Shown here: piece by piece, positions 24,273 to 33,083 of the stretch
Layout: each line of letters begins with the position of its first letter
How positions within the stretch are numbered: the first letter of the stretch is position 1
NCBI RefSeq assembly: GCF_001730225.1
Contig: NZ_MIJE01000033.1
Coordinates: 1 to 64,000 of the forward strand
Direction: 5' to 3'
From: Desulfuribacillus alkaliarsenatis
GTDB lineage: Bacteria; Bacillota; Bacilli; Desulfuribacillales; Desulfuribacillaceae
DNA: 64,000 bases
Position numbers and translations under genes: made by a program
Notes under the pieces: model-generated
Told to the model about the DNA's origin: nothing
Database searches by the model: none
Seen by the model: only the letters and a program-made list of their open reading frames with translations

Positions 24273-24977
24273 ATGGACGATATTAGAGAATTACAGAAAA
24301 AAATTATTTTAAGGATTACCATTTGTAGCTTGATAATTATTGTTTTCTGGGTAGTTATTAATCCGCCTGGATTTGATAAAAATCAAAAATCTGATATGTA
24401 CACACTGTCTCATATATTTGCTAACATAGATAGCCAAAGCGTTGTTTTTTCTGTTATAGGAACGGATATAGTTGATTTTTTTCAAGAGGAAATTCCAATT
24501 GAACAATTAATCGTGGAAATATCTTTGTTAGAGCTTGAAGACTTATTTTATTTATACTCTACACAAAATAAGCAGCTTTTGGTTCATGTATCAGAGACAA
24601 TGCTGGTTTTAGAGCAAAATGGATTGTTTTATTATAGTGAAGATGGAAACGATTGGACGCGATTTGAACAGTTAATCTCAACTACTAATCCTTTTTCCCA
24701 TATAAAGCATCTTAATAACTACAAGTTAGAGCAAATTTATGTGAACGACTCTTTTTACTATTCAGTTGTTATAGAGGACGCTGAGGTTAATTTTACATAT
24801 GTAATTGAAATGGATAATAATAATCTATATCCATTAACATTGACTATAATTAAAGCATTAAATAAATCAACTGAATTAGATATCATCAAGTATCACTTTT
24901 ATGATTGGAATCAAAGCTATATAATAGAGAAGATTGACAACATATTAGATGTATTTTCTGGGAGTGAATATAATTGA
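24273..24977 (+). CDS. Membrane-anchored protein of unknown function, 234 residues
   Basis: ATG 24273 with AGGAG upstream. One membrane segment (about residues 11-31) at the N-terminus, with the rest outside the cell. The exposed part alternates strands and short helices and ends with a segment (NNLYPLTLTIIKALNKSTELDIIKYHFYDWNQSY) that recalls LolA/LppX-type lipid-binding beta sheets. No name can be given. Its stop overlaps the start of the next gene (24974), so the two are translationally coupled. Confidence 0.65.
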   Translation: MDDIRELQKKIILRITICSLIIIVFWVVINPPGFDKNQKSDMYTLSHIFANIDSQSVVFSVIGTDIVDFFQEEIPIEQLIVEISLLELEDLFYLYSTQNKQLLVHVSETMLVLEQNGLFYYSEDGNDWTRFEQLISTTNPFSHIKHLNNYKLEQIYVNDSFYYSVVIEDAEVNFTYVIEMDNNNLYPLTLTIIKALNKSTELDIIKYHFYDWNQSYIIEKIDNILDVFSGSEYN

Positions 24978-25486
24978 AGCGTTTACTTGTATCCATATTC
25001 TTTATAATTATTGTATTAAGTATAATAATCTCAAACTTGTATGCGAGCTATGCTGTTACGAGGTCTGATGAATTTAAAACAGCTAAACAAATAGCTAAAA
25101 TGAACAATGATTTTGAAGTTGTGCTTGGGAACATATTTGTAGCTACTCCTTTACAATATGTGTTTCTTTTAGAAAAAGAAGATAACTTGTATTGGTCATT
25201 TGTAACCAATGAAACTGTTGAGGCACTAATTAATGCATCAGATGGTATTAGCTCAGAAGAAATTATTGAACGACTTGAAGCATTAAAGATACCTATGTTT
25301 GAAGAAATATATCAATTAACACCTGGTTTGATTAAACGGGATAGTGCTGAATTACCGTATTACGCTACCTTAACTGATACCGCAATTGTATGGGAGGTAA
25401 TCGGTCTTAATAGCAATGACAGAGTACAATACACATATTTTGATTTTTTTAGTGGAAAATTAATTTGGAATTATCAACTCCAGTAA
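24974..25486 (+). CDS. YpmB/TseB-like anchored protein
   Basis: 170 residues from TTG 24974, with GGGAGTG upstream and a 4-bp overlap to the gene before it. N-terminal membrane segment (about 5-28) and a 140-residue exposed part. The first exposed stretch (YAVTRSDEFKTAKQIAKMN) and the C-terminal VQYTYFDFFSGKLIWNY are like the DUF5590/PepSY layout of YpmB (TseB), which tunes penicillin-binding proteins. The place near dinG and aspB agrees with B. subtilis synteny. Sequence similarity is modest. Confidence 0.55.
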   Translation: MKRLLVSIFFIIIVLSIIISNLYASYAVTRSDEFKTAKQIAKMNNDFEVVLGNIFVATPLQYVFLLEKEDNLYWSFVTNETVEALINASDGISSEEIIERLEALKIPMFEEIYQLTPGLIKRDSAELPYYATLTDTAIVWEVIGLNSNDRVQYTYFDFFSGKLIWNYQLQ

Positions 25487-25585
25487 AACCTACCTATAAT
25501 TACCACATAAGATGATGTATATTTCGTGATATACTGTTATGTACACTTGCTTGATATACACATCTGTGGAATAGGAGGTTTTTTT

Positions 25586-26098
25586 ATGAACTCAATTAAA
25601 ATACCATATATAGCTTTATCGTTTTTCTTCTCGTTATTATTGCTTATCTCTAGTTTTTTTGCATATAATCAATATTTTGTTATTCAGCCGTTGCACAATT
25701 TGATTTCTGAAATCGAAGGTGTTAGTGACACGGAAATTACAAGTACTCTTAATAAAAGAGAAATTATTATATATTTAGAGACAGATAATTTGATGGGTAG
25801 TTACCATGAAATTATCAATGCTGTCAATGAAGTTGTAGATTCAGACATATATACAATAGAAATAAAAGACGATCGCAACCAACTAATAATTGATAAATAT
25901 AATAACCTTAGCTTTTATGTTTTTGAAGCTATAGAGAACAACCAGTACTCGGCATTTAACAATATTATGGATTCAGTAAGCAAACCATATGACTTAAGAA
26001 TTGAAATGGATGAAAATATTATTTATGTAAATCTTAAAAATGGTGAACACTATTTATATAAGCTGATACCGCGTAAGCAAAATAAGCTAGTAACGTAA
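25586..26098 (+). CDS. Membrane-anchored protein of unknown function, 170 residues
   Basis: ATG 25586 is the start because AGGAGG (25574-25579) lies 6 nt upstream; an upstream frame to 25526 has no such site. One membrane segment (about 8-30) and an exposed domain with three repeats of the form -EI-I-L-------- (TLNKREIIIYLETDN, DRNQLIIDKYNN, DENIIYVNLKNG), perhaps a small beta-meander domain. No family recognised; it is followed 43 bp later by the FtsH-like gene. Confidence 0.65.
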   Translation: MNSIKIPYIALSFFFSLLLLISSFFAYNQYFVIQPLHNLISEIEGVSDTEITSTLNKREIIIYLETDNLMGSYHEIINAVNEVVDSDIYTIEIKDDRNQLIIDKYNNLSFYVFEAIENNQYSAFNNIMDSVSKPYDLRIEMDENIIYVNLKNGEHYLYKLIPRKQNKLVT

Positions 26099-26141
26099 AA
26101 TAAATAATGTAACATTAGCAAATAACGTAAGCAATGATTGG

Positions 26142-27620
26142 ATGATACGTATGACTAAAAGTATTATTATCGGTGTTATTCCAGCCATATTAATTTTCTT
26201 ATTTTTATTAGGCTTTAACATTGCACCTGTTGTATTTATACTAGTCCTTATTGGTTTGATTTTCTTATTAATCTATTCTAAGGACGGTTTTTCAAATGTA
26301 CTGAATAAGCCAAATCATCGAATTAATAATTCAGATATTAAATTTGAACAAATAGGTGGCCAGGCTAGGGCCAAAAGGGAAATCAAAGAAGCTCTAGAGT
26401 TTGTATTAAAAGCTGATGAATATAAGGAAATGGGCATCCGTGCCCTTAAAGGACTTTTATTGGTTGGCCCACCAGGTACAGGAAAAACGCTTCTAGCTAA
26501 AGCTGCAGCTAATTATACAAATTCTGTTTACTTTGCTGCTAGTGGTTCTGAATTTGTTGAAATGTACGTTGGAATGGGCGCAAAAAGAGTCCGTGAAATT
26601 TTTAATAATGCCTATAAAGAAGCTGAAAAAGAGAATAAAAGTAGTGCAATTATTTTTATTGATGAGATAGATGTAATTGGACAAAAAAGGGAAGCATCCT
26701 CGAATAATAAAGAGTATGATCAAACGTTAAATCAACTACTTACTGAGATGGACGGAATAAAAGAGAATGATAAAGTAAAGGTTCTAGTGCTTGCTGCAAC
26801 TAATCGTGTAGACATATTAGATCCTGCTCTCTTACGTCCTGGTAGGTTTGATCGAAAAGTCATGGTTGATCTTCCAGATAAAGAAGGTCGTAAACAAATA
26901 TTAGAAATTCATACACAAAAAAAGTCTTTAGCAGAGGATGTAAGTATAGAATTTATCGTAAATAAAACCTTTGGATTTTCAGGTGCTGAATTGGAAAATC
27001 TTGTGAATGAAGCAAGTATACTTGCGTTACGAAATAATAAACAAGTAATTCAGAAGCATCATATAATCGAAGCAATAGATAAGGTTATGATAGGTGAAAA
27101 GTCTGATCGAAAGCCTAATGAAGAGGAGATTCGTAGAGTTGCCTATCATGAGCTTGGACATGCAGTTACAACAGAGTTGCTAAATCCTGGCACAGTTGCA
27201 AATATATCTATTACACCTAGAGGTGGTGCTTTAGGGTATGTTCGACAAGCAGACACTGAAGATCGCTATTTATATACTAAGGACTTCTTTGATAAGCAAA
27301 TAATGATAGCCTTAGCAGGTGCAGTTGCTGAACAAGAATTTCTAGGTAATAAGAGTACTGGAGCTCAAAACGACTTTAGCAAAGCACTACAATTAGCTAA
27401 ACAAGTAGTAACGAGTGGTTTAACGGAGCTAGGGATTATAGATAAAGATTTAAACAAAAAAGAGTATACAGAAAAAGTAAATAGTATCATAAGGGAATTA
27501 GAAATTGCTACCGTTGAATTAGTACAGAACAATAAAACTGCAATTACAGATATATTTCATGTGCTGATTGATAAAGAAACCATTGATGGAGATGAATTCA
27601 GAAGCTTGTTAAGGAAATAA
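26142..27620 (+). CDS. Short FtsH-like AAA zinc metalloprotease
   Basis: 492 residues (start at ATG 26142, or 26151). Two membrane segments (about 7-25 and 27-45) almost without a loop between them, so the usual 70-residue extracytoplasmic domain of FtsH is absent. Then a complete AAA domain: Walker A GPPGTGKT (109-116), Walker B IIFIDEID (170-177), arginine finger region LLRPGRFDRK. The protease domain has HELGH (336-340) and the third zinc ligand in GAQNDFSKA (D411). B. subtilis FtsH has about 637 residues; this is probably a second, special FtsH paralogue rather than the housekeeping one. Some clostridia and relatives carry such short forms. Confidence 0.85.
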   Translation: MIRMTKSIIIGVIPAILIFLFLLGFNIAPVVFILVLIGLIFLLIYSKDGFSNVLNKPNHRINNSDIKFEQIGGQARAKREIKEALEFVLKADEYKEMGIRALKGLLLVGPPGTGKTLLAKAAANYTNSVYFAASGSEFVEMYVGMGAKRVREIFNNAYKEAEKENKSSAIIFIDEIDVIGQKREASSNNKEYDQTLNQLLTEMDGIKENDKVKVLVLAATNRVDILDPALLRPGRFDRKVMVDLPDKEGRKQILEIHTQKKSLAEDVSIEFIVNKTFGFSGAELENLVNEASILALRNNKQVIQKHHIIEAIDKVMIGEKSDRKPNEEEIRRVAYHELGHAVTTELLNPGTVANISITPRGGALGYVRQADTEDRYLYTKDFFDKQIMIALAGAVAEQEFLGNKSTGAQNDFSKALQLAKQVVTSGLTELGIIDKDLNKKEYTEKVNSIIRELEIATVELVQNNKTAITDIFHVLIDKETIDGDEFRSLLRK

Positions 27621-27657
27621 TTCAATAGTACGACAGTTAGAAATTACTAGTAATACA

Positions 27658-27690
27658 GAGCTAGCCGTAGTATGGTTAGCTCTATTTATT
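27658..27690 (+). terminator. Terminator after the FtsH-like gene
   Basis: GAGCTAGCC (27658-27666) pairs with GGTTAGCTC (27674-27682) and is followed by TATTTATTT. Confidence 0.75.
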
Positions 27691-27814
27691 TAAATCAGCT
27701 AAAAAGCAGAGTATCCAAAATCTACAAGCTTTAGTGAATGTGGTAATATTGTATACAAATAGTTGGCAAACTAAGAAAGTAGCCATATAACATTTTATAA
27801 ACGGAGTGATAATA

Positions 27815-29020
27815 ATGAAAATATTAGTATTAAATTGCGGTAGTTCATCATTAAAATATCAGGTATTTAATATGGATGGTGAGACCGTACTAGCTAATGG
27901 TAAAGTTGAAAGAATTGGTATGGAAGATGCAATATTGACACACGAACCTACGGGCAAGCAAAAAGTAAAAAAAGTATCAGAAATTTATGAGCATAAAACT
28001 GCAATTAAATCAGTATTAGAAACTTTAATTGATAAGTCCGATGGAGTATTAGCTGACTATAGTGAAATTCAAGCTGTCGGCCATCGTGTTGTACATGGTG
28101 GAGAAAGCTTTTCAGACTCTGTATTAATCACTCCTGAAGTCGAAGACGCAATTAGAAAGTGCATAGATTTAGCGCCATTACATAACCCTGCTAATCTATT
28201 GGGTATAGATGCAGTTAAAGAAGTTATGCCAACCACACCACAGGTTGCCGTTTTTGATACTGCATTTCACCAAACTATGGATAAGAAGACTTTTTTATAC
28301 CCAATTCCTATGGAGCAATATAAAAAATATAAAATTCGTAGATATGGATTTCATGGAACATCCCATAAGTACGTAGCAGAAAAGGCATTAGACGTTCTAA
28401 ATTTAAGCGCAAATGGTTCTAAAATTGTCTCTTGTCACATAGGTAATGGTGGAAGTGTTACTGCAATTAAAGATGGTAAATCTGTAGATACGTCAATGGG
28501 CATGACCCCCCTTGAAGGACTTATGATGGGAACTCGCTCAGGAGATATTGACCCAGCGGCTGTTTTGTATATAATGAATAAAGAAGAACTTACACTTCAA
28601 GAAATTAATTCAATGCTAAATAAACATAGTGGATTAATCGGTATATCAGGGATAAGTAGTGATATGCGGGAGATAGAGGACGGTTTATTAGCCAATAACG
28701 AATCTGCAACTCTTGCCTTCAATATGTATGAGTATAGGATTAGAAAATACATTGGTGCATATGCTGCAGCAATGAATGGTCTTGATGTACTTATCTTTAC
28801 AGCAGGAGTTGGTGAGAACTCACCAATTTTAAGAAAACAAATCTGCGATAACTTAAGCTACTTAGGCGTGGAGCTTGATAATGAGAAAAATGATGTGTTT
28901 GCTAAACATGATCGGGTTATCAGTTCTGAGAATTCACGGGTTAAGGTTTTAGTTATACCAACTAATGAAGAATTAATGATTGCCCGTGATACTCAAAATA
29001 TCATAGGTAATCAAACTTAA
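27815..29020 (+). CDS. Acetate kinase
   Basis: 402 residues from ATG 27815 with ACGGAG upstream. Acetokinase signatures: VLNCGSSSLKYQ at the N-terminus, AVFDTAFHQTM, HIGNGGSVTAI, TRSGDIDPA (phosphate loop) and the C-terminal FTAGVGENSP. It makes ATP and acetate from acetyl phosphate. No pta gene is nearby, but pduL at 62810 on the same contig can supply acetyl phosphate. Confidence 0.96.
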   Translation: MKILVLNCGSSSLKYQVFNMDGETVLANGKVERIGMEDAILTHEPTGKQKVKKVSEIYEHKTAIKSVLETLIDKSDGVLADYSEIQAVGHRVVHGGESFSDSVLITPEVEDAIRKCIDLAPLHNPANLLGIDAVKEVMPTTPQVAVFDTAFHQTMDKKTFLYPIPMEQYKKYKIRRYGFHGTSHKYVAEKALDVLNLSANGSKIVSCHIGNGGSVTAIKDGKSVDTSMGMTPLEGLMMGTRSGDIDPAAVLYIMNKEELTLQEINSMLNKHSGLIGISGISSDMREIEDGLLANNESATLAFNMYEYRIRKYIGAYAAAMNGLDVLIFTAGVGENSPILRKQICDNLSYLGVELDNEKNDVFAKHDRVISSENSRVKVLVIPTNEELMIARDTQNIIGNQT

Positions 29021-29043
29021 TAAAATGTAGGGAGAGAATATGT

Positions 29044-30222
29044 ATGAGATTATCAAAACGTGTAGAAACTCTTACACCTTCAACTACCTTAGCAATTACT
29101 GCAAAGGCAAAAGAGTTAAAACAGCAAGGGATTAATATTATTAGCTTTGGAGCAGGGGAGCCAGATTATAATACTCCTCAGCATATAATTGATGCTGCTT
29201 ATAAAGCGATGCAGGATGGACAAACAAAGTACACCCCAGCTGCCGGTTTACCCGAACTAAGAAAAGCAATCTGCAAAAAACTCTTAGATGATAATCAACT
29301 TACATATGAACCAGCTAATATCTGTGTATGTAGTGGAGCTAAGCATGCTCTGTACAATATTTTCCAAGTTATTTGTGACCCTGGAGATGAGGTTATAATT
29401 CCAATTCCATATTGGGTTAGCTATCCAGAGCAAGTAAAGCTAGCTTCTGCTACGCCTGTATATATCGAAGGCTTTGAAAGTAATCAATTTAAAATTACTG
29501 CTGAGCAATTAGAAGCTGTTATTACTGAGAAAACAAAAGCATTAATACTTAACTCACCTAGTAACCCTTCAGGTACTGCCTATTCGAAGGAAGAATTGGA
29601 GAGTATTGCTGAAGTTTGTGTTAAGAAAGATATAATGGTAATTTCTGACGAGATTTATGAGAAGCTCGTTTATGATAATGTTGAGCACATTAGTATTGCA
29701 AGCTTAAACGATGAAATATTTAAAAAAACCTTAGTGGTAAATGGTGTTTCTAAACCTTACTCCATGACTGGCTGGAGAATTGGCTATGTTGCAGGTGATA
29801 AGGATATTATCAGAGCGATTATTGATTTATCAAGTCATAGTACTTCAAACCCAACTACCATGGCTCAGTGGGGAACATTAGAAGCGTTAACAGGGTCTCA
29901 ACAGCCATTAAATGATATGGTGAAAGAGTTTGATAAGCGCAGAAAAGTTATGATAGAGCTACTAAATGATATACCTGGAATCACCTGTGAAACACCTCAA
30001 GGAGCATTCTATGCTTATCCTAATGTGAGCGCGTTATTTTCAGAAAAAATAACTAATGCAGACGAATTATCTAGTATATTATTAGAGCAAGCTAATGTAG
30101 CTGTAATACCTGGTTCCGCATTTGGGTCAGATAAACATGTTCGTTTATCATATGCTACTAGTATGCAAAACATAGAAGAAGGTATTAAGCGCATTAAAAC
30201 ATTTGTAGAAAATAATTTATAA
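29044..30222 (+). CDS. Aspartate aminotransferase (aspB-like)
   Basis: 392 residues, GGGAGAG upstream of ATG 29044. Fold type I aminotransferase of class I: NSPSNPSGT, SDEIYEKLVYD, and the pyridoxal-phosphate lysine in NGVSKPYSMTGWRIGY; conserved arginine near the C-terminus (VRLSYATS). This subgroup is the aspartate/prephenate-type AAT Igamma found in Bacillus AspB. Only 23 bp behind ackA, so probably co-transcribed, and followed by a terminator. Confidence 0.92.
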   Translation: MRLSKRVETLTPSTTLAITAKAKELKQQGINIISFGAGEPDYNTPQHIIDAAYKAMQDGQTKYTPAAGLPELRKAICKKLLDDNQLTYEPANICVCSGAKHALYNIFQVICDPGDEVIIPIPYWVSYPEQVKLASATPVYIEGFESNQFKITAEQLEAVITEKTKALILNSPSNPSGTAYSKEELESIAEVCVKKDIMVISDEIYEKLVYDNVEHISIASLNDEIFKKTLVVNGVSKPYSMTGWRIGYVAGDKDIIRAIIDLSSHSTSNPTTMAQWGTLEALTGSQQPLNDMVKEFDKRRKVMIELLNDIPGITCETPQGAFYAYPNVSALFSEKITNADELSSILLEQANVAVIPGSAFGSDKHVRLSYATSMQNIEEGIKRIKTFVENNL

Positions 30223-30232
30223 TCTTAGAAAG

Positions 30233-30268
30233 AAATAAGACTAATTTTACAATTGGTCTTATTTTTTG
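30233..30268 (+). terminator. Terminator after aspB
   Basis: AAATAAGACTAAT (30233-30245) pairs with ATTGGTCTTATTT (30252-30264), then a T-run. Confidence 0.85.
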
Positions 30269-30365
30269 TTTCACTATGTACATTTATATCTTTATTTCAC
30301 AACTATATCTTTTTTCCCTGTGATTATAATTGAATGCCTGTTATACTATCTATGAGGTGTTTTTT

Positions 30366-31172
30366 ATGAAAAGACAAGCTAACAACATTATAAAAAAAAT
30401 AGTAAATGCTAGCTGGGATCAACAGCTACTAATACCAGGTTCATTAATGAAATATTATAAAAAATTAGGTCTTAATGAACAGGAAGCTATGTTTATCCTA
30501 CAAATAATCTATTATCAGAAAATGGAAAATGATGCGTTTCCAAGTATCAATTTGTTATGTGAATCAACAACTTTTAATGAATCTCAGATAATGGACTTAA
30601 TTCAGCGACTTATAAATAGTGGATATCTAAAAATTGATGAACATTATGACGAATCAACTGATATGTATTATGAAGCATATAATACTCAGCCACTGTTTGA
30701 TCAATTAAGTGATTTATGGTTGAAGGAACAGGGCTGGATTGATAAATTAACAAAAGTATATAACGAACGGGAAAATAAACCTGCTAAATCAAGCCTGGAG
30801 CTTGTATCAGAGCTAGAAGAATTGGACATCTTTTCAATCTTTGAAGGCGAATTTGGTAGACCGTTATCTCCTATAGAATGCGAAAAGATTATTAAGTGGG
30901 TAGAAGATGATAAGTTTAACAAGGAAATAATTACTGAAGCATTAAAGCAGGCAGTCCTGAATGGGAAATACAGCATGAATTATATTGACAGAATACTATT
31001 AGAGTGGAAAAAACGAAATATTCGTTCTATACAAGAGATTGAACAGGCTAATCTAGAATTTCAAAATAGCAAGAAGAAAAAAGAGCCCAAAAAACCTAAT
31101 ACCAGTAATAACTACGAACAGGATAAAGAATTATGGTATTGGTTGAATATTGAATCACAAGAAGGAAGATAG
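30366..31172 (+). CDS. DnaD-domain replication protein
   Basis: 268 residues; ATG 30366 preferred, with GAGGTG upstream, over the in-frame ATG at 30330. An N-terminal winged-helix domain (about 1-100, with LMKYYKKLGLNEQEAMFILQI) and a C-terminal DnaD domain (about 150-220: LSPIECEKIIKWVEDDKFNKEIITEAL...NYIDRILLEWKK) match DnaD, which helps DnaA and DnaB open the origin and load the helicase. The basic tail (KKKKEPKKPN) could bind DNA. It is directly followed by the helicase loader gene. Confidence 0.87.
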   Translation: MKRQANNIIKKIVNASWDQQLLIPGSLMKYYKKLGLNEQEAMFILQIIYYQKMENDAFPSINLLCESTTFNESQIMDLIQRLINSGYLKIDEHYDESTDMYYEAYNTQPLFDQLSDLWLKEQGWIDKLTKVYNERENKPAKSSLELVSELEELDIFSIFEGEFGRPLSPIECEKIIKWVEDDKFNKEIITEALKQAVLNGKYSMNYIDRILLEWKKRNIRSIQEIEQANLEFQNSKKKKEPKKPNTSNNYEQDKELWYWLNIESQEGR

Positions 31173-31181
31173 GGAATATAC

Positions 31182-32105
31182 ATGGAGCCAATTAATTTAA
31201 GCATAAACTCACAATTGAAAAAAATAAATAACAAAACTGCAAGTAATCCAGGTAATCCTAGTAATCATAATAGTTACATATATGGCAGCTATCAATGTAA
31301 TGACTGTAATGACACTGGCTATGTGCTTAGCGGGTCTGGGTTGGATATGGCAGCTACTAGATGTAAATGTTTGAAAAATAAAAGCATACAAAGAAAAATA
31401 AAATCTGCAAGAATTTCTACCTTATTAAGAAAGTGCTCCTTTGATAAATTTGATTCTCGTTATTACTCTAATAAAATAATTAAAGGAGGGAGTCATTCTT
31501 ACCGAGAAATGGCTGAAAAAGCACTCGATGCAGCTGCAAGTTTTGTCCATAATGTCCTGGAAAATCAGCTACCCGATAGCTTATTATTCGTCGGAAAAAC
31601 TGGCAGAGGAAAAACCTACCTAGCAGCATCTATTGCTAACGAAATATTAGATAGGAAGCCAGATATAGGACTACTTTTTGTTGTTGTTCCTGATTTGCTT
31701 AATGAGATACGTTCAACCTATGATAATAAGAATAATACACATTCAGAGTTTGATATTATAGATACAGCTAGGAATGCCGACATACTTATTCTAGACGATT
31801 TAGGCGCCCATAATTATAGCGACTGGGTGAAAGATAAATTGTATAGCATTATAGATTACAGATTACAGGAGCAATTACCTACAGTTATTACAACAAATTT
31901 ATTAGATCCACCGTCTATGGATCAAGTACTGGGAGAGAGAATAACTTCTAGAATATTTCAATTATGTAGGGTTTATCGTATGATGTGTGAACGAGATATA
32001 AGATTAATAAACTCCTATGAAGATATGCTAAACGTATTTAGCAAAAATGATAACTTAAACGATAAAAAAGATAAAAATGATAAAATTGATAATCTGAACG
32101 AATAG
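31182..32105 (+). CDS. DnaI/DnaC-type helicase loader ATPase
   Basis: 307 residues starting 9 bp after the DnaD-domain gene. An N-terminal zinc site (CNDCNDTGYVL...TRCKC) is followed by the AAA domain with Walker A VGKTGRGKTYLA, Walker B ILILDDLGAH and sensor TTNLLDP. These are the features of DnaI/DnaC-like loaders that place the replicative helicase. The last 25 residues are rich in Asn/Asp/Lys repeats (NDNLNDKKDKNDKIDNLNE), which is unusual for the family. Pairing with the DnaD-domain gene suggests a two-gene replication-initiation operon. Confidence 0.88.
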   Translation: MEPINLSINSQLKKINNKTASNPGNPSNHNSYIYGSYQCNDCNDTGYVLSGSGLDMAATRCKCLKNKSIQRKIKSARISTLLRKCSFDKFDSRYYSNKIIKGGSHSYREMAEKALDAAASFVHNVLENQLPDSLLFVGKTGRGKTYLAASIANEILDRKPDIGLLFVVVPDLLNEIRSTYDNKNNTHSEFDIIDTARNADILILDDLGAHNYSDWVKDKLYSIIDYRLQEQLPTVITTNLLDPPSMDQVLGERITSRIFQLCRVYRMMCERDIRLINSYEDMLNVFSKNDNLNDKKDKNDKIDNLNE

Positions 32106-32141
32106 AAGATATTTTTTAAAAATATATATTTGTCTATAAAT

Positions 32142-32195
32142 AAAACCTAAAGGTATACATAACATTTATTATGTATACCTTTAGGTTTTTAGTTG
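32142..32195 (+). terminator. Strong terminator after dnaI-like gene
   Basis: A 21-bp perfect stem (32142-32162 with 32169-32189) and a 6-nt loop, flanked by A and T runs so it can work in both directions. Confidence 0.9.
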
Positions 32196-32235
32196 TAGTT
32201 AGATTAGTAAATATTTAAAGAGGAGCTATTTGTTT

Positions 32236-33000
32236 ATGGAGATTATTAATAAATGGACCATGTATGAGAAATTAATTAAATCTAGACATATAGATATTTT
32301 TCTGCCTGAAACTGCACTCATTACTAAACCTGAGATTGTATTTGACATGCTATATTGTTATAAGTCAGTGTTTATAAAACCATGTGTTGGGTACGGGGGA
32401 AACTATATAATCCATATATTTAAAATTAAAAGAGACTTATTTAAATTTTATTACTATACAAAGGAGAATATTTACACTAAAACGATTTCATACATCGAAC
32501 TAGAAACGCTGATTCTTAAACAAATATATTGCAGACAATGTATTGTTCAACGAGATGTTAAATTAGCAAAGTATAAGGGAGCTTATACTAATATTCGTGT
32601 ACGTGTAGAAAAACATATTGAAAAATCATGGAAATGCACAAGAATTTTGGGTAAAGTGGCCACCAAAGAACTTACTATTACTAGCATCGATTTTGGAGCC
32701 ACAGTAGTTAGTTATGACAAATTAAGTTTTTCATGTTCAATAGACAAAAGCTTAGTGCAGTTAGAACTTTATGATTTATCTATTCATGTTGTAAAACATT
32801 TAAGTAAAATCCATGATTATTCATGTACCTGTGTCTGGGGCTTAGACTTAGCAATAGATCATTGTGGAGGAATATGGTTTATAGATGCATGTTTATATGA
32901 TAATATAACTGTTAAGCCAGGAAATTTTAAAGAACGGTGTATAATAACTCTTGACCAAAGTATTAACTTTTTAGCAGAATTAAGAAGGTTATTAAAATGA
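32236..33000 (+). CDS. YheC/YheD-like ATP-grasp protein, short and degenerate
   Basis: 255 residues; ATG 32236 with AGGAG 10 nt upstream (TTG 32230 is the alternative). It keeps the middle of the ATP-grasp fold: LPETALI, VFIKPCVGYGGNYIIHI (nucleotide-binding lysine and glycine loop), IVQRDVKL, and DLAIDHCGGIWFIDACLYDN. In active members the last motif reads EIN; here it is DAC, so the metal-binding asparagine is missing. Spore-coat associated ATP-grasp proteins with such domains are clustered at 54-58 kb; this copy lies alone between dnaI and the recombinase. It lacks the usual N-terminal domain and may be inactive. Confidence 0.7.
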   Translation: MEIINKWTMYEKLIKSRHIDIFLPETALITKPEIVFDMLYCYKSVFIKPCVGYGGNYIIHIFKIKRDLFKFYYYTKENIYTKTISYIELETLILKQIYCRQCIVQRDVKLAKYKGAYTNIRVRVEKHIEKSWKCTRILGKVATKELTITSIDFGATVVSYDKLSFSCSIDKSLVQLELYDLSIHVVKHLSKIHDYSCTCVWGLDLAIDHCGGIWFIDACLYDNITVKPGNFKERCIITLDQSINFLAELRRLLK

Positions 33001-33003
33001 CCT

Positions 33004-33037
33004 ATGTGTTCGCATAATACAAATTAAACGAACACAT
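33004..33037 (+). terminator. Hairpin after the YheC-like gene
   Basis: ATGTGTTCG (33004-33012) pairs with CGAACACAT (33029-33037); a short T-run appears about 10 nt later. A weak terminator is possible. Confidence 0.4.
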
Positions 33038-33083
33038 GTGATGATTGTTTTTACAATTCAATGTTTACAAGGAGTTTTATCTA

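Noticed and set aside
33029-33043. CGAACACATGTGATG as an SOS box for the recombinase
   Set aside because: The second half-site does not match GTTCG; the bases are better explained by the hairpin 33004-33037.
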